A DNA stretch of 64,000 nucleotides from Actinomycetes bacterium (GTDB lineage Bacteria > Actinomycetota > Actinomycetes > S36-B12): assembly GCA_024639145.1 (NCBI GenBank), contig JAHEIZ010000007.1:1-64000 (forward strand). The letters are read 5' to 3'. Under the pieces are notes generated by a model, which was given only the letters and a program-made list of their open reading frames with translations, was not told the DNA's origin and searched no databases. The stretch's first letter is position 1. Each line of letters opens with the position of its first letter. Of the stretch, positions 38,049 through 47,395 are shown piece after piece. Made by a program: the position numbers and the translations under genes.

Positions 38049-38657
38049 ATGCCACCCCGAGCCCCCTTCTTCGAGTTAGATATCCCCGTGGAGCTCACGC
38101 GTATCGGAGAGGGCGGCGCCTCGGGGAGGATTCTCCGAAGCGCCTGGTGGGCGTGGTGGGCCTGTGCGATCTCCTGGCTCATCGCCTGCATTCGACTCGG
38201 TGCCGTGTTCTTCTCGAACCTGGCTTCCGGCGATGGAAACGACTCCCCCATCGGCGCACTCCACACGGTCTTCGATGCCGGTTACATTGCCGTCTCGGCG
38301 TCAACATCCGTGGCGCTCGTCTTCGTCGTCTGGCTTGCATTCATGACACGTCGCGGCGGCAAGCTTGCCGTCGCAGTGATCCTTCTCATCGTCGGCGGCG
38401 TGCTGTTCGCCTACTTCCGCGAGTTCGCGGCATGGATGGTTGCCGCGAAGGGGCTGTTCGCCTTCACCCCGCGGATGGTGCGGATCGATGCGGTGTACAC
38501 GGTGCTCACGATTCTCACCCTGCTCTTCGCCACGCCTTCGTACTTCGGTCAGGCGCTTGTCGCGGCCGCGCTCGTGCTCACCGCCGTCTTCCTCGCAATT
38601 GCCGCGAAACGATGGCGCGCCGTGACTCGCATCGTCGACGAGGTCGAGGCTCGCTAG
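38049..38657 (+). CDS. Hypothetical membrane protein (about 4 TM)
   Basis: Four hydrophobic segments from the ATG at 38049; no family recognised. Confidence 0.6.
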   Translation: MPPRAPFFELDIPVELTRIGEGGASGRILRSAWWAWWACAISWLIACIRLGAVFFSNLASGDGNDSPIGALHTVFDAGYIAVSASTSVALVFVVWLAFMTRRGGKLAVAVILLIVGGVLFAYFREFAAWMVAAKGLFAFTPRMVRIDAVYTVLTILTLLFATPSYFGQALVAAALVLTAVFLAIAAKRWRAVTRIVDEVEAR

Positions 38658-38675
38658 CAGGCGGATCGAGGCAGA

Positions 38676-40340
38676 CTACTTCCTGCCATCGAAGGTAATT
38701 CGCCCATCCATCATGGTGAGCACGACAGGAACCTGGTGGATCTCCTCGGGCTCGACTTCGAAAAGATCACGCCCGAGCACGATCAGGTCGGCGCATTTGC
38801 CCACCTCGATGGAACCGATCTCGTTCTCCATGCGCAGCTGGAAGGCTCCGTTGATTGTCGCCGCGCGAAGCGCATCCTCCAGGCTCATGCGCTGACGCGG
38901 GACGAACGGCCGGTCGTCGGGGAAGCCCGGTCGCTTCCGGGTCACGGCGGCCTCGATCTGGATCAACGGCGGGATCTCGGCGAGGTCAACGCCCGGGAGG
39001 TCAGCCCCGAAGGTCACCGTGGCGCCGGAGCGCACGAGATCGCCGTAGGGAAATACCTCGGATTCCACCCGATCAGCGCCAAGCAAGTCCGTGTAGATCT
39101 CGAGGTACTGACCGTGATAATCCGTACCCCACAAGGGAGTGCAATTCGCGATCACTCCGAGCGCGGCGAATCTCGGCACGTCATCAGGGGCGAGCAGGGT
39201 GTTATGCGCGATGGTGTGCCGTGCCGTACCTATTCCGAGCTCCTTCTGAGCCCGCTCGAAGGCGTTGAGAACTGTCCTGGCCGAACCGTCAGCATCAACA
39301 TGCACGTGCATGTCGAAGCCGGCCTCCTGAATTGCCTTCGCTTGCGCTGCGATGTGCGCCTCACTAAAGAGCATCTGCCCCACTGAGGGATGCGCGCCGC
39401 ACGACGGCTGCAGCAGGAGTGCGCCATCGCTGAACAGTGTGCCGTCAGCCCACATCTTCAGGTGCGAGATCGACACGTGCGGGGAACGCAGGCGAGCATT
39501 CCAGTCCGTCAGCGCATCAGCGATGACCTGCGGATCATCGGATTCGCTACGCGTCCAGTACGAGCCGGCAACGCGAACATCGAGAGTGCCCTCGAGATCC
39601 CGTGCGATGTAGTCGGCATAGACCGGCTCGGAATCGGCGCTGGTCGCGCCCATGAACACGCCGGCCTCGAAGTAGGTGGTGATGCCGTAACTCGGTGCGC
39701 GGTCGAGGGTCAGCTGCTGGGTCTGCCGGAAGACCTCCATGGTGAAAGTTCCCACCGCGGCAAGGACGGGGATGACCGCAGCGGCCTCGACCGCGTGACC
39801 GGTAGGCGTGCCATCGGTATCCCGCACGTAGTACTGATTCGGCGCAGGGTCCGGGGTGGCGGCGGAGATGCCGGCCAGCTTCATTGCCGCAGTGTTGAAC
39901 CACAGATCGTGGATATCCGCCGAGCACACAACCATCGGAACGTCGCCGGTGATCTCATCGAGCCATTCGCGTCGGGGCGAGACACCCTGGAACGAGCCCG
40001 GGTACCAGCCGAAGCCTCGGTACATCGTGAGCCCCGGATTTCCGGTCACGTACTCGCGCACCGCGGCGAGAATCGCCTCCTCGCCCACGATGCCGCTCAG
40101 ATCGACGCCCAGCTTGCCGACCGCCATCATCGCCAGGTGATCGTGCGCATCCACGAATCCGGGAAGCAGCATCCCGCCTGCAAGATCGATGACCTCGGCG
40201 CCCTGCGGAGTTCGCACGCTCGCGTCAGCTTCGCTCCCGACGAACTCGATACGCCCGGCCACGACGATCGCTGTCTGGGCCCAGGGCTGCTTCGGGTTCA
40301 TCGTGTAGACGGAGCCACCGCGAAATACCGTCGCACTCAT
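38676..40340 (-). CDS. Amidohydrolase family (YtcJ-like metal-dependent hydrolase)
   Basis: GGMLLPGFVDAHDHLAMM, HVHVDADGSARTVL, VTFGADLPGVDL, EVGKCADLIVLGRDLFEV. Confidence 0.92.
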   Translation of the reverse strand: MSATVFRGGSVYTMNPKQPWAQTAIVVAGRIEFVGSEADASVRTPQGAEVIDLAGGMLLPGFVDAHDHLAMMAVGKLGVDLSGIVGEEAILAAVREYVTGNPGLTMYRGFGWYPGSFQGVSPRREWLDEITGDVPMVVCSADIHDLWFNTAAMKLAGISAATPDPAPNQYYVRDTDGTPTGHAVEAAAVIPVLAAVGTFTMEVFRQTQQLTLDRAPSYGITTYFEAGVFMGATSADSEPVYADYIARDLEGTLDVRVAGSYWTRSESDDPQVIADALTDWNARLRSPHVSISHLKMWADGTLFSDGALLLQPSCGAHPSVGQMLFSEAHIAAQAKAIQEAGFDMHVHVDADGSARTVLNAFERAQKELGIGTARHTIAHNTLLAPDDVPRFAALGVIANCTPLWGTDYHGQYLEIYTDLLGADRVESEVFPYGDLVRSGATVTFGADLPGVDLAEIPPLIQIEAAVTRKRPGFPDDRPFVPRQRMSLEDALRAATINGAFQLRMENEIGSIEVGKCADLIVLGRDLFEVEPEEIHQVPVVLTMMDGRITFDGRK

Positions 40341-40488
40341 ATCCTCACTGCACCTTTCGTCGTGATCCCGTGACGAGCCCTCGGACCGAACAAGCTTTCA
40401 ACTCACGGCCCCATCCTCATTTCCCCGCGAATCCACGGACAGTAGCCTTGCGTCAGGCACAGGAGCGGAGAGGATGAGGTGGCGCAGC

Positions 40489-41457
40489 ATGTCGAGTATG
40501 TTCGATGAGCAGCCTTCCTTGCTCCGAAATCGCAACTCACACCTGATCATGCAGTCGGGTGAATCGAACTACGCCAAGCGCTCCCCCCTCATCGAGGAGG
40601 AGCCGCCGGCACAGGCCCCGCGCGCACCTCGCCAGGTTTCGGGTACTGCCTTCGCAGCAGCACTTACTCGAAAGCAGGACTTTCGCGCCAAACCCGAAGG
40701 CTGGAAAATGTTCAGCCCGAGCACCTGGGGCTTCCTGCGGAACACGGCCTGGGGTCGGAAGAAGGCTGCGCGACGACAGATCAACTCCCTGACCGCCAAG
40801 GTCGACAAGTTCGGTGCGGCGATGAAGGGGATCTCCCCCCGCGGCGGTCTCTTCGGCAATGCCAATTGGAATGACACGGGCACAGGTACGCCTTACACCG
40901 CGGCGACCGCGAAAGATGATCCGAATCTCACGACAAGTGCCTCGTATGGAGTGACGTCGCGGGCGGCAGGTGCCTGGGGCACTGCCGCCAGCGCCATCGC
41001 CGACTGGCATCGGCACGGGCAGGGAACCGAGGAGTCAAAGGGCGCCATGAAGCGTTTCCTGGGCGCCTCCGAAGACTCAGGCATGAGCCGAGAGAGCTTC
41101 AATGCCTTGGCCAACGGGCGAAACAAGATTGCCGGGCCAGCAGAACCCATGGAGGACTTGCACGAGGTCGGGGATAACGTGGACGGCCACGCCTGGCTCG
41201 ATGAGCCCGGCCAAGATGCACAGGACACGGGCCAAGGCATTCCCGACATTGTGCAGGAGGTGCTCGGCGCCAAGCCTGGAGGTAACGACTCGGGCGATCA
41301 CTTGTCGCCAGAGGTTCCCGCGAACCCCGTCAATCGGCAAAGTATCGACGACTCAGACCTCGATGAAGACAATGATGACGAGGATGCCTTCTACCGTGGC
41401 AATTTCACCCAGGAGCAAATTGACGCTGCCACGCGCCAGATGCAGAAGAGGTGGTAG
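40489..41457 (+). CDS. Hypothetical protein: basic/aromatic region, acidic tract, C-terminal [IF]TxEQ[LI]x10W motif
   Basis: GWKMFSPSTWGFLRNTAWGRKKAARRQI; DDSDLDEDNDDEDAF; ends FTQEQIDAATRQMQKRW; same layout as 17107..17676. Confidence 0.65.
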   Translation: MSSMFDEQPSLLRNRNSHLIMQSGESNYAKRSPLIEEEPPAQAPRAPRQVSGTAFAAALTRKQDFRAKPEGWKMFSPSTWGFLRNTAWGRKKAARRQINSLTAKVDKFGAAMKGISPRGGLFGNANWNDTGTGTPYTAATAKDDPNLTTSASYGVTSRAAGAWGTAASAIADWHRHGQGTEESKGAMKRFLGASEDSGMSRESFNALANGRNKIAGPAEPMEDLHEVGDNVDGHAWLDEPGQDAQDTGQGIPDIVQEVLGAKPGGNDSGDHLSPEVPANPVNRQSIDDSDLDEDNDDEDAFYRGNFTQEQIDAATRQMQKRW

Positions 41458-41530
41458 CCCGGCTGCCCAAGCAGACAAGCCCAGCTCTCTCGCGATCGCC
41501 AAGTGAGTGAACTCGGGCTACCGTCGCCCT

Positions 41531-42019
41531 ATGCCCTCCGAGAAGCCGCGTGCCGAGATTGTGGCCACCGACAGCCCCTGGAAGCGGGCCGGCCGAATCG
41601 TGATCGACGCGCCCATCACCGTTGTCTTCGCACTCATCGCTGATCCTCGGCAGCATGCCGAGTTCGATGGCTCAGGCACGGTACAACGACAGCTCAAGGG
41701 GCCCGAGCGGCTCTTCAAGGGTGCCAAATTCGGCATGGCGATGCGGGTGAAGTTCCCGTACACGATCACCAATACTGTCGAGGAGTTCGACGAGCCGCGC
41801 GTGATCGCATGGCGGCACCTTGGTCGACACCGCTGGCGGTACGAGCTCGAGGATCTCGGCGATGCGGGGACATCGGTGACGGAAACCTTCGACGGCAGCA
41901 CGGCGCTGTTTCCGCCGGCGCTCACGATCATCAACGCCTACGACAACAATCAGACAGCGATCCTCAAGTCACTCGTGCGACTGAAGCTGCTCGCCGAAGG
42001 TTCGTCAGACACTCGCTGA
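41531..42019 (+). CDS. SRPBCC family protein
   Basis: GRIVIDAPITVVFALIADPRQHAEFDGSGTV ... TNTVEEFDEPRVIAWRH ... GDAGTSVTETFDG. Confidence 0.85.
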   Translation: MPSEKPRAEIVATDSPWKRAGRIVIDAPITVVFALIADPRQHAEFDGSGTVQRQLKGPERLFKGAKFGMAMRVKFPYTITNTVEEFDEPRVIAWRHLGRHRWRYELEDLGDAGTSVTETFDGSTALFPPALTIINAYDNNQTAILKSLVRLKLLAEGSSDTR

Positions 42020-42046
42020 CTTCTTCGGAAGGGGCCTCTCGGCGAT

Positions 42047-43180
42047 TCAGTGACTGACAGGTTCGGCCACAATGCGATCGCCCCAGCGGGGGATGAGCCT
42101 CGCGACGATGGCACCGACGAGGGCAGCCGGAACGAGTGTCCATGTGCCCATCATTAGGCCAAGAACCACGCCGAGAACGATCACGATCGGCCACTTCATC
42201 GGCGCAGTCGCGATGAGCGAGGCGATGACGCCTACGACAATCGCCGCAGGCACCGAAGGGCCGGAGTCACCCATCAGCAGCGAAATCAGCAAACCCACTG
42301 CTGCCCCGACGAACATTGCCGGGAAGAACGGGCCACCACGGAAGCCGGCACCGAGGGACACCGCGTAGGCGATTGCCTTGAAGATGATGATGGCGACAAC
42401 TGTCGACGCGGTCGTGAGTGTCGGCAGCTTGGTGATGAACTCCTCGCCAGATGTGACGATGAAGAGGATGCCCTCGCCAGTGCGGCTCTGCACGATCAGG
42501 GCACTGATGCCGACGATGAGCGACGCCGCGATCAGGATCGGCAGGTGCGGGCCGCTGCCCGTTGCTCGCGCAATAAGTGCAGCGACCGTACGGGCAAGGG
42601 TGACGACCACCGCGACGATGATGGCGACACCGATCGCCCAGCCGATTTGATCCACCTCGATCGCCGTCGGCGTGCTGCCGAGCTGCATGCTGCCGGAGAG
42701 GATGGGGCCGACGAACAGGGCGAGGATCGCGCCAAGCGCTCCGAAGCCGACGATCTTCTTCTGGTCAGCGGCATCCGTGAAGCGCATACGCTTCGCCACC
42801 AGGCCACCGATCATCGATCCGGTCGCCACCAGTGCGACCTCGGGGCCGAGCACGATGCCACCCCACAGCGAGGCGAGGATCGCCAGGATCACGCCGACGT
42901 ACTCCTTGGGCGTCACACTGCTGACCTTGATCCCGCCGATGGGCGAATGCCCGGCATCGCCCACGAACGTGCGGATCACGTAGACCAGGACCGCGGCGAT
43001 CAGCAGGATGCCGATGACGTACCAGGCGGGGGTGGTTGCCCAGCCCTCGGGAATGGTCTCCCAGAGCAGGATGATTCCCGCATTCACGATCTCGAGGACG
43101 ACATAGCCGAGGACAAGGCTGATCACTGCGGCGAGCAGCATGGCCGGGATCGGGCGTCGGGCAGCGGGGGCAGAGTTCAT
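42047..43180 (-). CDS. CLC/YfeO-like ion channel family protein
   Basis: SLWGGIVLGPEVALVATGSMIGG; GAGFRGGPFFPAMFVGAAVG. Confidence 0.85.
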   Translation of the reverse strand: MNSAPAARRPIPAMLLAAVISLVLGYVVLEIVNAGIILLWETIPEGWATTPAWYVIGILLIAAVLVYVIRTFVGDAGHSPIGGIKVSSVTPKEYVGVILAILASLWGGIVLGPEVALVATGSMIGGLVAKRMRFTDAADQKKIVGFGALGAILALFVGPILSGSMQLGSTPTAIEVDQIGWAIGVAIIVAVVVTLARTVAALIARATGSGPHLPILIAASLIVGISALIVQSRTGEGILFIVTSGEEFITKLPTLTTASTVVAIIIFKAIAYAVSLGAGFRGGPFFPAMFVGAAVGLLISLLMGDSGPSVPAAIVVGVIASLIATAPMKWPIVIVLGVVLGLMMGTWTLVPAALVGAIVARLIPRWGDRIVAEPVSH

Positions 43181-43262
43181 GGGCGTATCTCACCATGAGT
43201 GCACCCCACCGCTCACCACGGTCACGTTCGTGCCGCGGGGCAATACTGGCTAATCTGCCGCC

Positions 43263-43763
43263 ATGAAGATCACGCGCGCCCTGACCGCCCTGTTCCTCGG
43301 CCTCGCAGTAGTCGTGGGTATCGCTGCCCCGGCACAGGCCACCTCACCTTCCGGGGTCACCACCATCACGGTCTACCACCAGCCTGTCGTGCCCACGGCA
43401 GTCACCGGATCGGGCATCGGTACGGTGCGCTACTTCTCCATGCCCACCGCCGTGAACGGCGTCGCCGCCGATGGCCAGTACATGACCGGCACCCTCACTA
43501 CTCTCGACGTCGGCGTGCCGGGCGGCCAGGAGATCCGGGCGTCAAACCTGAACTTCGTCTTCGGCTCCTCCGCGAACCAGCTTGTCGTCGGAGGCATCGC
43601 GATCTACCCCGCTGCCGGCGCCACCTTGCCCGACGGTGCTCGCGTGGTGCGGCCGGTGATCGGCGGTTCGGGTAAGTACGCCGGAGCAGTCGGCCAGGCC
43701 ATCTCCACGAACCTCGGTTCCAAGGGCTGGACCCACGTCTTCAGAATCCGGATTCCTTCCTAG
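43263..43763 (+). CDS. Secreted protein with dirigent/allene-oxide-cyclase-barrel-like signature
   Basis: Signal peptide (ALFLGLAVVVGIAAPAQATS); LDVGVPGGQEIRASNLNFVFG; IGGSGKYAGAVGQ; related to 62523..63017. Confidence 0.65.
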   Translation: MKITRALTALFLGLAVVVGIAAPAQATSPSGVTTITVYHQPVVPTAVTGSGIGTVRYFSMPTAVNGVAADGQYMTGTLTTLDVGVPGGQEIRASNLNFVFGSSANQLVVGGIAIYPAAGATLPDGARVVRPVIGGSGKYAGAVGQAISTNLGSKGWTHVFRIRIPS

Positions 43764-43802
43764 CGTCAGGGCAACCCACGCCCGTCTCCTACGCTTACCG
43801 CC

Positions 43803-44597
43803 ATGTCCACGACTGACACTGCCGTCTCGCGTCGCCAGATCTGGTTAAAGGCCTACCTGGCACACACGACCGGACTGCTCTCCACGCTCGCGCTGGTCTA
43901 CCTCTTCACGTATTCCGTTCAGTCGATCTGGCATGACCCCGGCGCCCGGTGGTACTTCTGGCTGGATCTCTTCGGAAAGTTCCTCTGGCTGCTCTTCGCG
44001 GTCGACCTGGTGTTCCGCTTCTGCATGACCTCGCCGCGCACGCACTTCTTCCGCAAGAACTGGCTCGACACCGTCACGGTGGTTATTCCGCAGCTTCGTG
44101 CACTTCGCGCACTTCGAGCATTCACCGGCGGCGGCATCATCTCGAAGAAGGGCCTGCTGTCCGGCAGCGCAATCGCCTCGGGAATTGTCGCTGTGATCTT
44201 GATCGTCTGGGTCGGCGGCCTCATGGTCCTCAATGCCGAGCGCGGTGCTCCGGGTGCCGAGATCACCTCCTTGGGCGATGCGGTGTGGTGGGGCTTCGAG
44301 ACCATCACGACTGTTGGCTACGGAGACTTCGTTCCTGTCACCGCACTCGGACGCGGCTATGCCGTCGCAATCATGTTCGTCGGCATCAGCGTGCTCGGTG
44401 TCGTGTCGGCGACATTTGCCTCGTCACTGGTGAAGAAGGGCAATACGAGCGCACCTGCGCCTGAATCGCCGCAGCAGCTCATCCTCGATCAATTGGCCGA
44501 GCTCAAGGCGATGGTGTCTGACCTCGAGGCGCGCCTCGAAGGAAAGTCGTCTGTTGCTGAGACCCCGGCGTCCACTCCGCCCACCGCGGCTTCATGA
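43803..44597 (+). CDS. Voltage-sensor-like potassium channel
   Basis: Selectivity filter ETITTVGYGDFVPVT; S4-like PQLRALRALRAF; C-terminal coiled segment. Confidence 0.92.
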   Translation: MSTTDTAVSRRQIWLKAYLAHTTGLLSTLALVYLFTYSVQSIWHDPGARWYFWLDLFGKFLWLLFAVDLVFRFCMTSPRTHFFRKNWLDTVTVVIPQLRALRALRAFTGGGIISKKGLLSGSAIASGIVAVILIVWVGGLMVLNAERGAPGAEITSLGDAVWWGFETITTVGYGDFVPVTALGRGYAVAIMFVGISVLGVVSATFASSLVKKGNTSAPAPESPQQLILDQLAELKAMVSDLEARLEGKSSVAETPASTPPTAAS

Positions 44598-44611
44598 CGG
44601 TGTCCTGACAT

Positions 44612-44648
44612 GAGTGAGGGTGAGGCGGAATCCGCCTCACCCTCACTC
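44612..44648. terminator. Bidirectional terminator candidate, 18-bp perfect inverted repeat
   Basis: GAGTGAGGGTGAGGCGGA-A-TCCGCCTCACCCTCACTC between convergent genes. Confidence 0.8.
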
Positions 44649-44671
44649 GTCATGCTCTAAGAAAGTCCTGC

Positions 44672-45295
44672 TCAGCCTGCCTGATTGCGCATTCCGCCGA
44701 CGAAGCCCTTGAGCTGATCGAGGAACTGCTGCTGATCACTGGTGAGACCCTGGCCGCTCTGCAACTGGTTCAGGAAGTCCTGAATGCCATTGCCCTGCAT
44801 CATTGGGCCGGGACCCTGCTGACCGCCCAGTGCCGGGCCGTTACCCAAGTCACCGCCCATCATGCCGCCGCCCTGGTTGCCACCAGCCCAGTTGTCACCA
44901 TCGGGATCGACACCACGCTGGCCATCGCCACCCATCATCGGACCATTGCCCTGCTGGCCGTCCATCATGCCGCCGCCCTGGTTGCCACCACCCCAGTTGT
45001 CACCATCGGGATCGACACCACGCTGGCCGCCGTCCTGCCCATTGCGGTCGGCCGACACGGTCAGCGTGGCCTCCCGGTGGTTCTTGCTGTCATGGTTGCC
45101 GATCGAGTAGCCGATCACGCCGGCTCCGAGAACGAGCACAGCACCGACGACGGCGGAGACACCGGCGAGTACGTACTTGCCCACGCTCTTGCTCTTCTCC
45201 GCCGGAACCGTTGCAGAGATTGGCGGCAGGACAGCCGGCGCCGGGGCGGCCACAGGTTCTTGCGGAGTAGTCATGTCGTTGGTGTTGTCGTCCAT
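44672..45295 (-). CDS. Hypothetical single-TM protein with Gly/Asn/Gln-rich tandem repeats
   Basis: TM helix YVLAGVSAVVGAVLVLGAGVIGYSIG; repeats of GQRGVDPDGDNW[GA]GGNQGGGMM; start trimmed to 45295. Confidence 0.7.
   Translation of the reverse strand: MDDNTNDMTTPQEPVAAPAPAVLPPISATVPAEKSKSVGKYVLAGVSAVVGAVLVLGAGVIGYSIGNHDSKNHREATLTVSADRNGQDGGQRGVDPDGDNWGGGNQGGGMMDGQQGNGPMMGGDGQRGVDPDGDNWAGGNQGGGMMGGDLGNGPALGGQQGPGPMMQGNGIQDFLNQLQSGQGLTSDQQQFLDQLKGFVGGMRNQAG
44857..44923. repeat. 67-bp direct repeat, copy 1
   Basis: Nearly identical (one mismatch) to 44962..45028, period 105 bp. Confidence 0.9.
44962..45028. repeat. 67-bp direct repeat, copy 2
   Basis: Nearly identical to 44857..44923. Confidence 0.9.
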
Positions 45296-45378
45296 TGTCT
45301 GTCTCCTCGTATCGAAGTTCGTGAGACCACTATGGCGAAAGCAGATCAGCAAACGACCCTGCGAGTGTTAAGGGAATG

Positions 45379-47394
45379 TCAGGAAGCAGGTGATGCGCAG
45401 AACACGCCGTAGTCATCGGATTTGGGCACGATCGCCCAACCCCTCGTCGTGGAGCCGGTGGCCGCACGGCCTTGCTCCCAGAGCACCGAACCACTCACCA
45501 CGCCGTTTCCGGTGATCAGTCCGGGCTTGGTTCCCTCGCATGACGACGTCGGACGATCGATCACGAGAAGTTGAAGGACGGACTCCCCCGGCAGCGCGTT
45601 GATGTCGGCGGACTCGAGGCTGATGTAGCCGGCGGGCACGGACTTGCCGACCAGGCTCGAATCGATGCCGATCGCGAAGGGGTGCTGCGGATCCGCAGGA
45701 GACAGATCATCCTGAGTCCATGGGTCCCGCTCTGGCGCGCCTGAGTAGACCCACGGCTTCGCGACTCCGCCGGCCACCGTGCTGAACACGGGAGGCGCAC
45801 CGAGCTCCTTGACCAGACTCGGTGCGAGAGTCAGGTTCGACGAAGGCGTGGCGCCTGCGGCATCGAGCACCGTCTGAGCGATCTGACCAGTCGATCGCGG
45901 CGCCGTGACGACCTTCGGACTCGTCTGGGCCGGGTCCTTGACCATCAACGGAACGTGTGCGATCTCCGACCAGCGCTGCTCGAGCGTGTCACCCACGCGG
46001 CGATCGATCGTGGTCGACATCGTGGCACCGTGATCGGCGGTGAACACGATCATGGTGTTGTCCATCAGGTTGTTCTGCTCGAGATAGTCGAGAAGCTGAC
46101 CCAGCTGGCGATCCATGTCGATCGCAGCATTGGCCCATAGGCGCCTCTCGATCGACTCAAGCTGCGTCGAGGTGTAGAGCCCGGCCTTATCGCTGCCCAC
46201 CATGTGGGCTCCCGTGACGACGGGCAAGGTGGCCGGGTAGATCAGCTTGCCCTCGCGATCGACGGCCCACGGCGCATGAGTGCGAATCGTGTGCCAGAGG
46301 GCGAAGAATGGCGCATCGGGGCTGGTCTTGCGCACGGAGTCGATTCCGCTGATCGCCTTGCCCACGGTGTGGCCCTCGGCATTGTCACCGAACTCGTCGC
46401 CACCGCTCCAGAAGTCACGCCACTTGCCGTCGAGCTCAGGGAAGACGTTGCTGAACGGAGGTGCGAGCGCGACCCTGCCGGCGACAGCCGCTGTGTCCTT
46501 CGCGAAATTCACGAAACGCGTGACGACGCTCGTCTCCTGGTCATTGCCTGCGCTCGCACAGTCATTGGTGTCGCATTCAAAGTGGTAGATGGGCGACTCC
46601 ATCACGACGGAGTACTCAGTGCCGAGACCGGGAACGATGCCGATGCCGGCTCGTACCTTGTCCATGCGATCACTTCCCACGGCCGGTACGTCGGCGATGC
46701 CATTGAGCTGAGCAGGCACCGCGTAGTCGGTGTAATTCGCGGAAGCGTAGGCGTGCGTGTAGGTAGTCGACACCTTCTGCAGCCGCTGGAGATTGGGGAA
46801 CTCCGGTCGCACCGCTCCTGCCTGATCCATCACCAGCGGGTATTGGAGCTCATCGGAGATTACCCACACCACGTTCGGCCGCTGGGCGTCCGCCGTGAAT
46901 GCGAGTTCATTTGCGGTTGACGGAACCCCGCCCACAAGCGTGAGCACCAGCGGCACCGCGGCGGCTCCTGCCGCGAACAGCATCAGGATCAGACCCATGG
47001 TGATGCGGCGTGAAAGCTCGGTCAGCACAAGCGCCAGGGCGAGTCCCACGATCGGTCCCAGGATCGGTACCGAAGAGAGGAAGGAGCGCGAGAGAAGGTT
47101 GCCGAGCAGGAACCAGGTGGAGAGAAGCATGACGGCCGAGGCCGTGATGTCGAAGGCGCGCACGCTTGCCTTGCGACGAATGAGGGTGAAGATGCCGAAG
47201 AGGATCAGCCACAGACCGATGATCGCGATGAGGAGCACGGCAAGCCAGGCGATGGCCGACACCCCGTGCGCGGCGAAGAAGACCTGGTTGCTCGCGATCT
47301 TCTCATTCGACGGAATGACGATGACGAGGATGAACGGAGCGAGAATCCACGCCGCGGTATCGCGCGCGCTCAGGTTGCGCCGTTCGCGGAGCAT
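45379..47394 (-). CDS. Membrane-anchored sulfatase/alkaline-phosphatase-superfamily protein with Thr nucleophile candidate
   Basis: N-terminal TM helices; RPNVVWVISDELQYPLV; ASANYTDYAVPAQLNG; TMIVFTADHGATMS; no CxPxR. Confidence 0.82.
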   Translation of the reverse strand: MLRERRNLSARDTAAWILAPFILVIVIPSNEKIASNQVFFAAHGVSAIAWLAVLLIAIIGLWLILFGIFTLIRRKASVRAFDITASAVMLLSTWFLLGNLLSRSFLSSVPILGPIVGLALALVLTELSRRITMGLILMLFAAGAAAVPLVLTLVGGVPSTANELAFTADAQRPNVVWVISDELQYPLVMDQAGAVRPEFPNLQRLQKVSTTYTHAYASANYTDYAVPAQLNGIADVPAVGSDRMDKVRAGIGIVPGLGTEYSVVMESPIYHFECDTNDCASAGNDQETSVVTRFVNFAKDTAAVAGRVALAPPFSNVFPELDGKWRDFWSGGDEFGDNAEGHTVGKAISGIDSVRKTSPDAPFFALWHTIRTHAPWAVDREGKLIYPATLPVVTGAHMVGSDKAGLYTSTQLESIERRLWANAAIDMDRQLGQLLDYLEQNNLMDNTMIVFTADHGATMSTTIDRRVGDTLEQRWSEIAHVPLMVKDPAQTSPKVVTAPRSTGQIAQTVLDAAGATPSSNLTLAPSLVKELGAPPVFSTVAGGVAKPWVYSGAPERDPWTQDDLSPADPQHPFAIGIDSSLVGKSVPAGYISLESADINALPGESVLQLLVIDRPTSSCEGTKPGLITGNGVVSGSVLWEQGRAATGSTTRGWAIVPKSDDYGVFCASPAS

Positions 47395-47395
47395 G

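Noticed and set aside
39390-40373. 327-aa plus-strand ORF opposite the amidohydrolase
   Set aside because: Shadow ORF; no recognisable motif.
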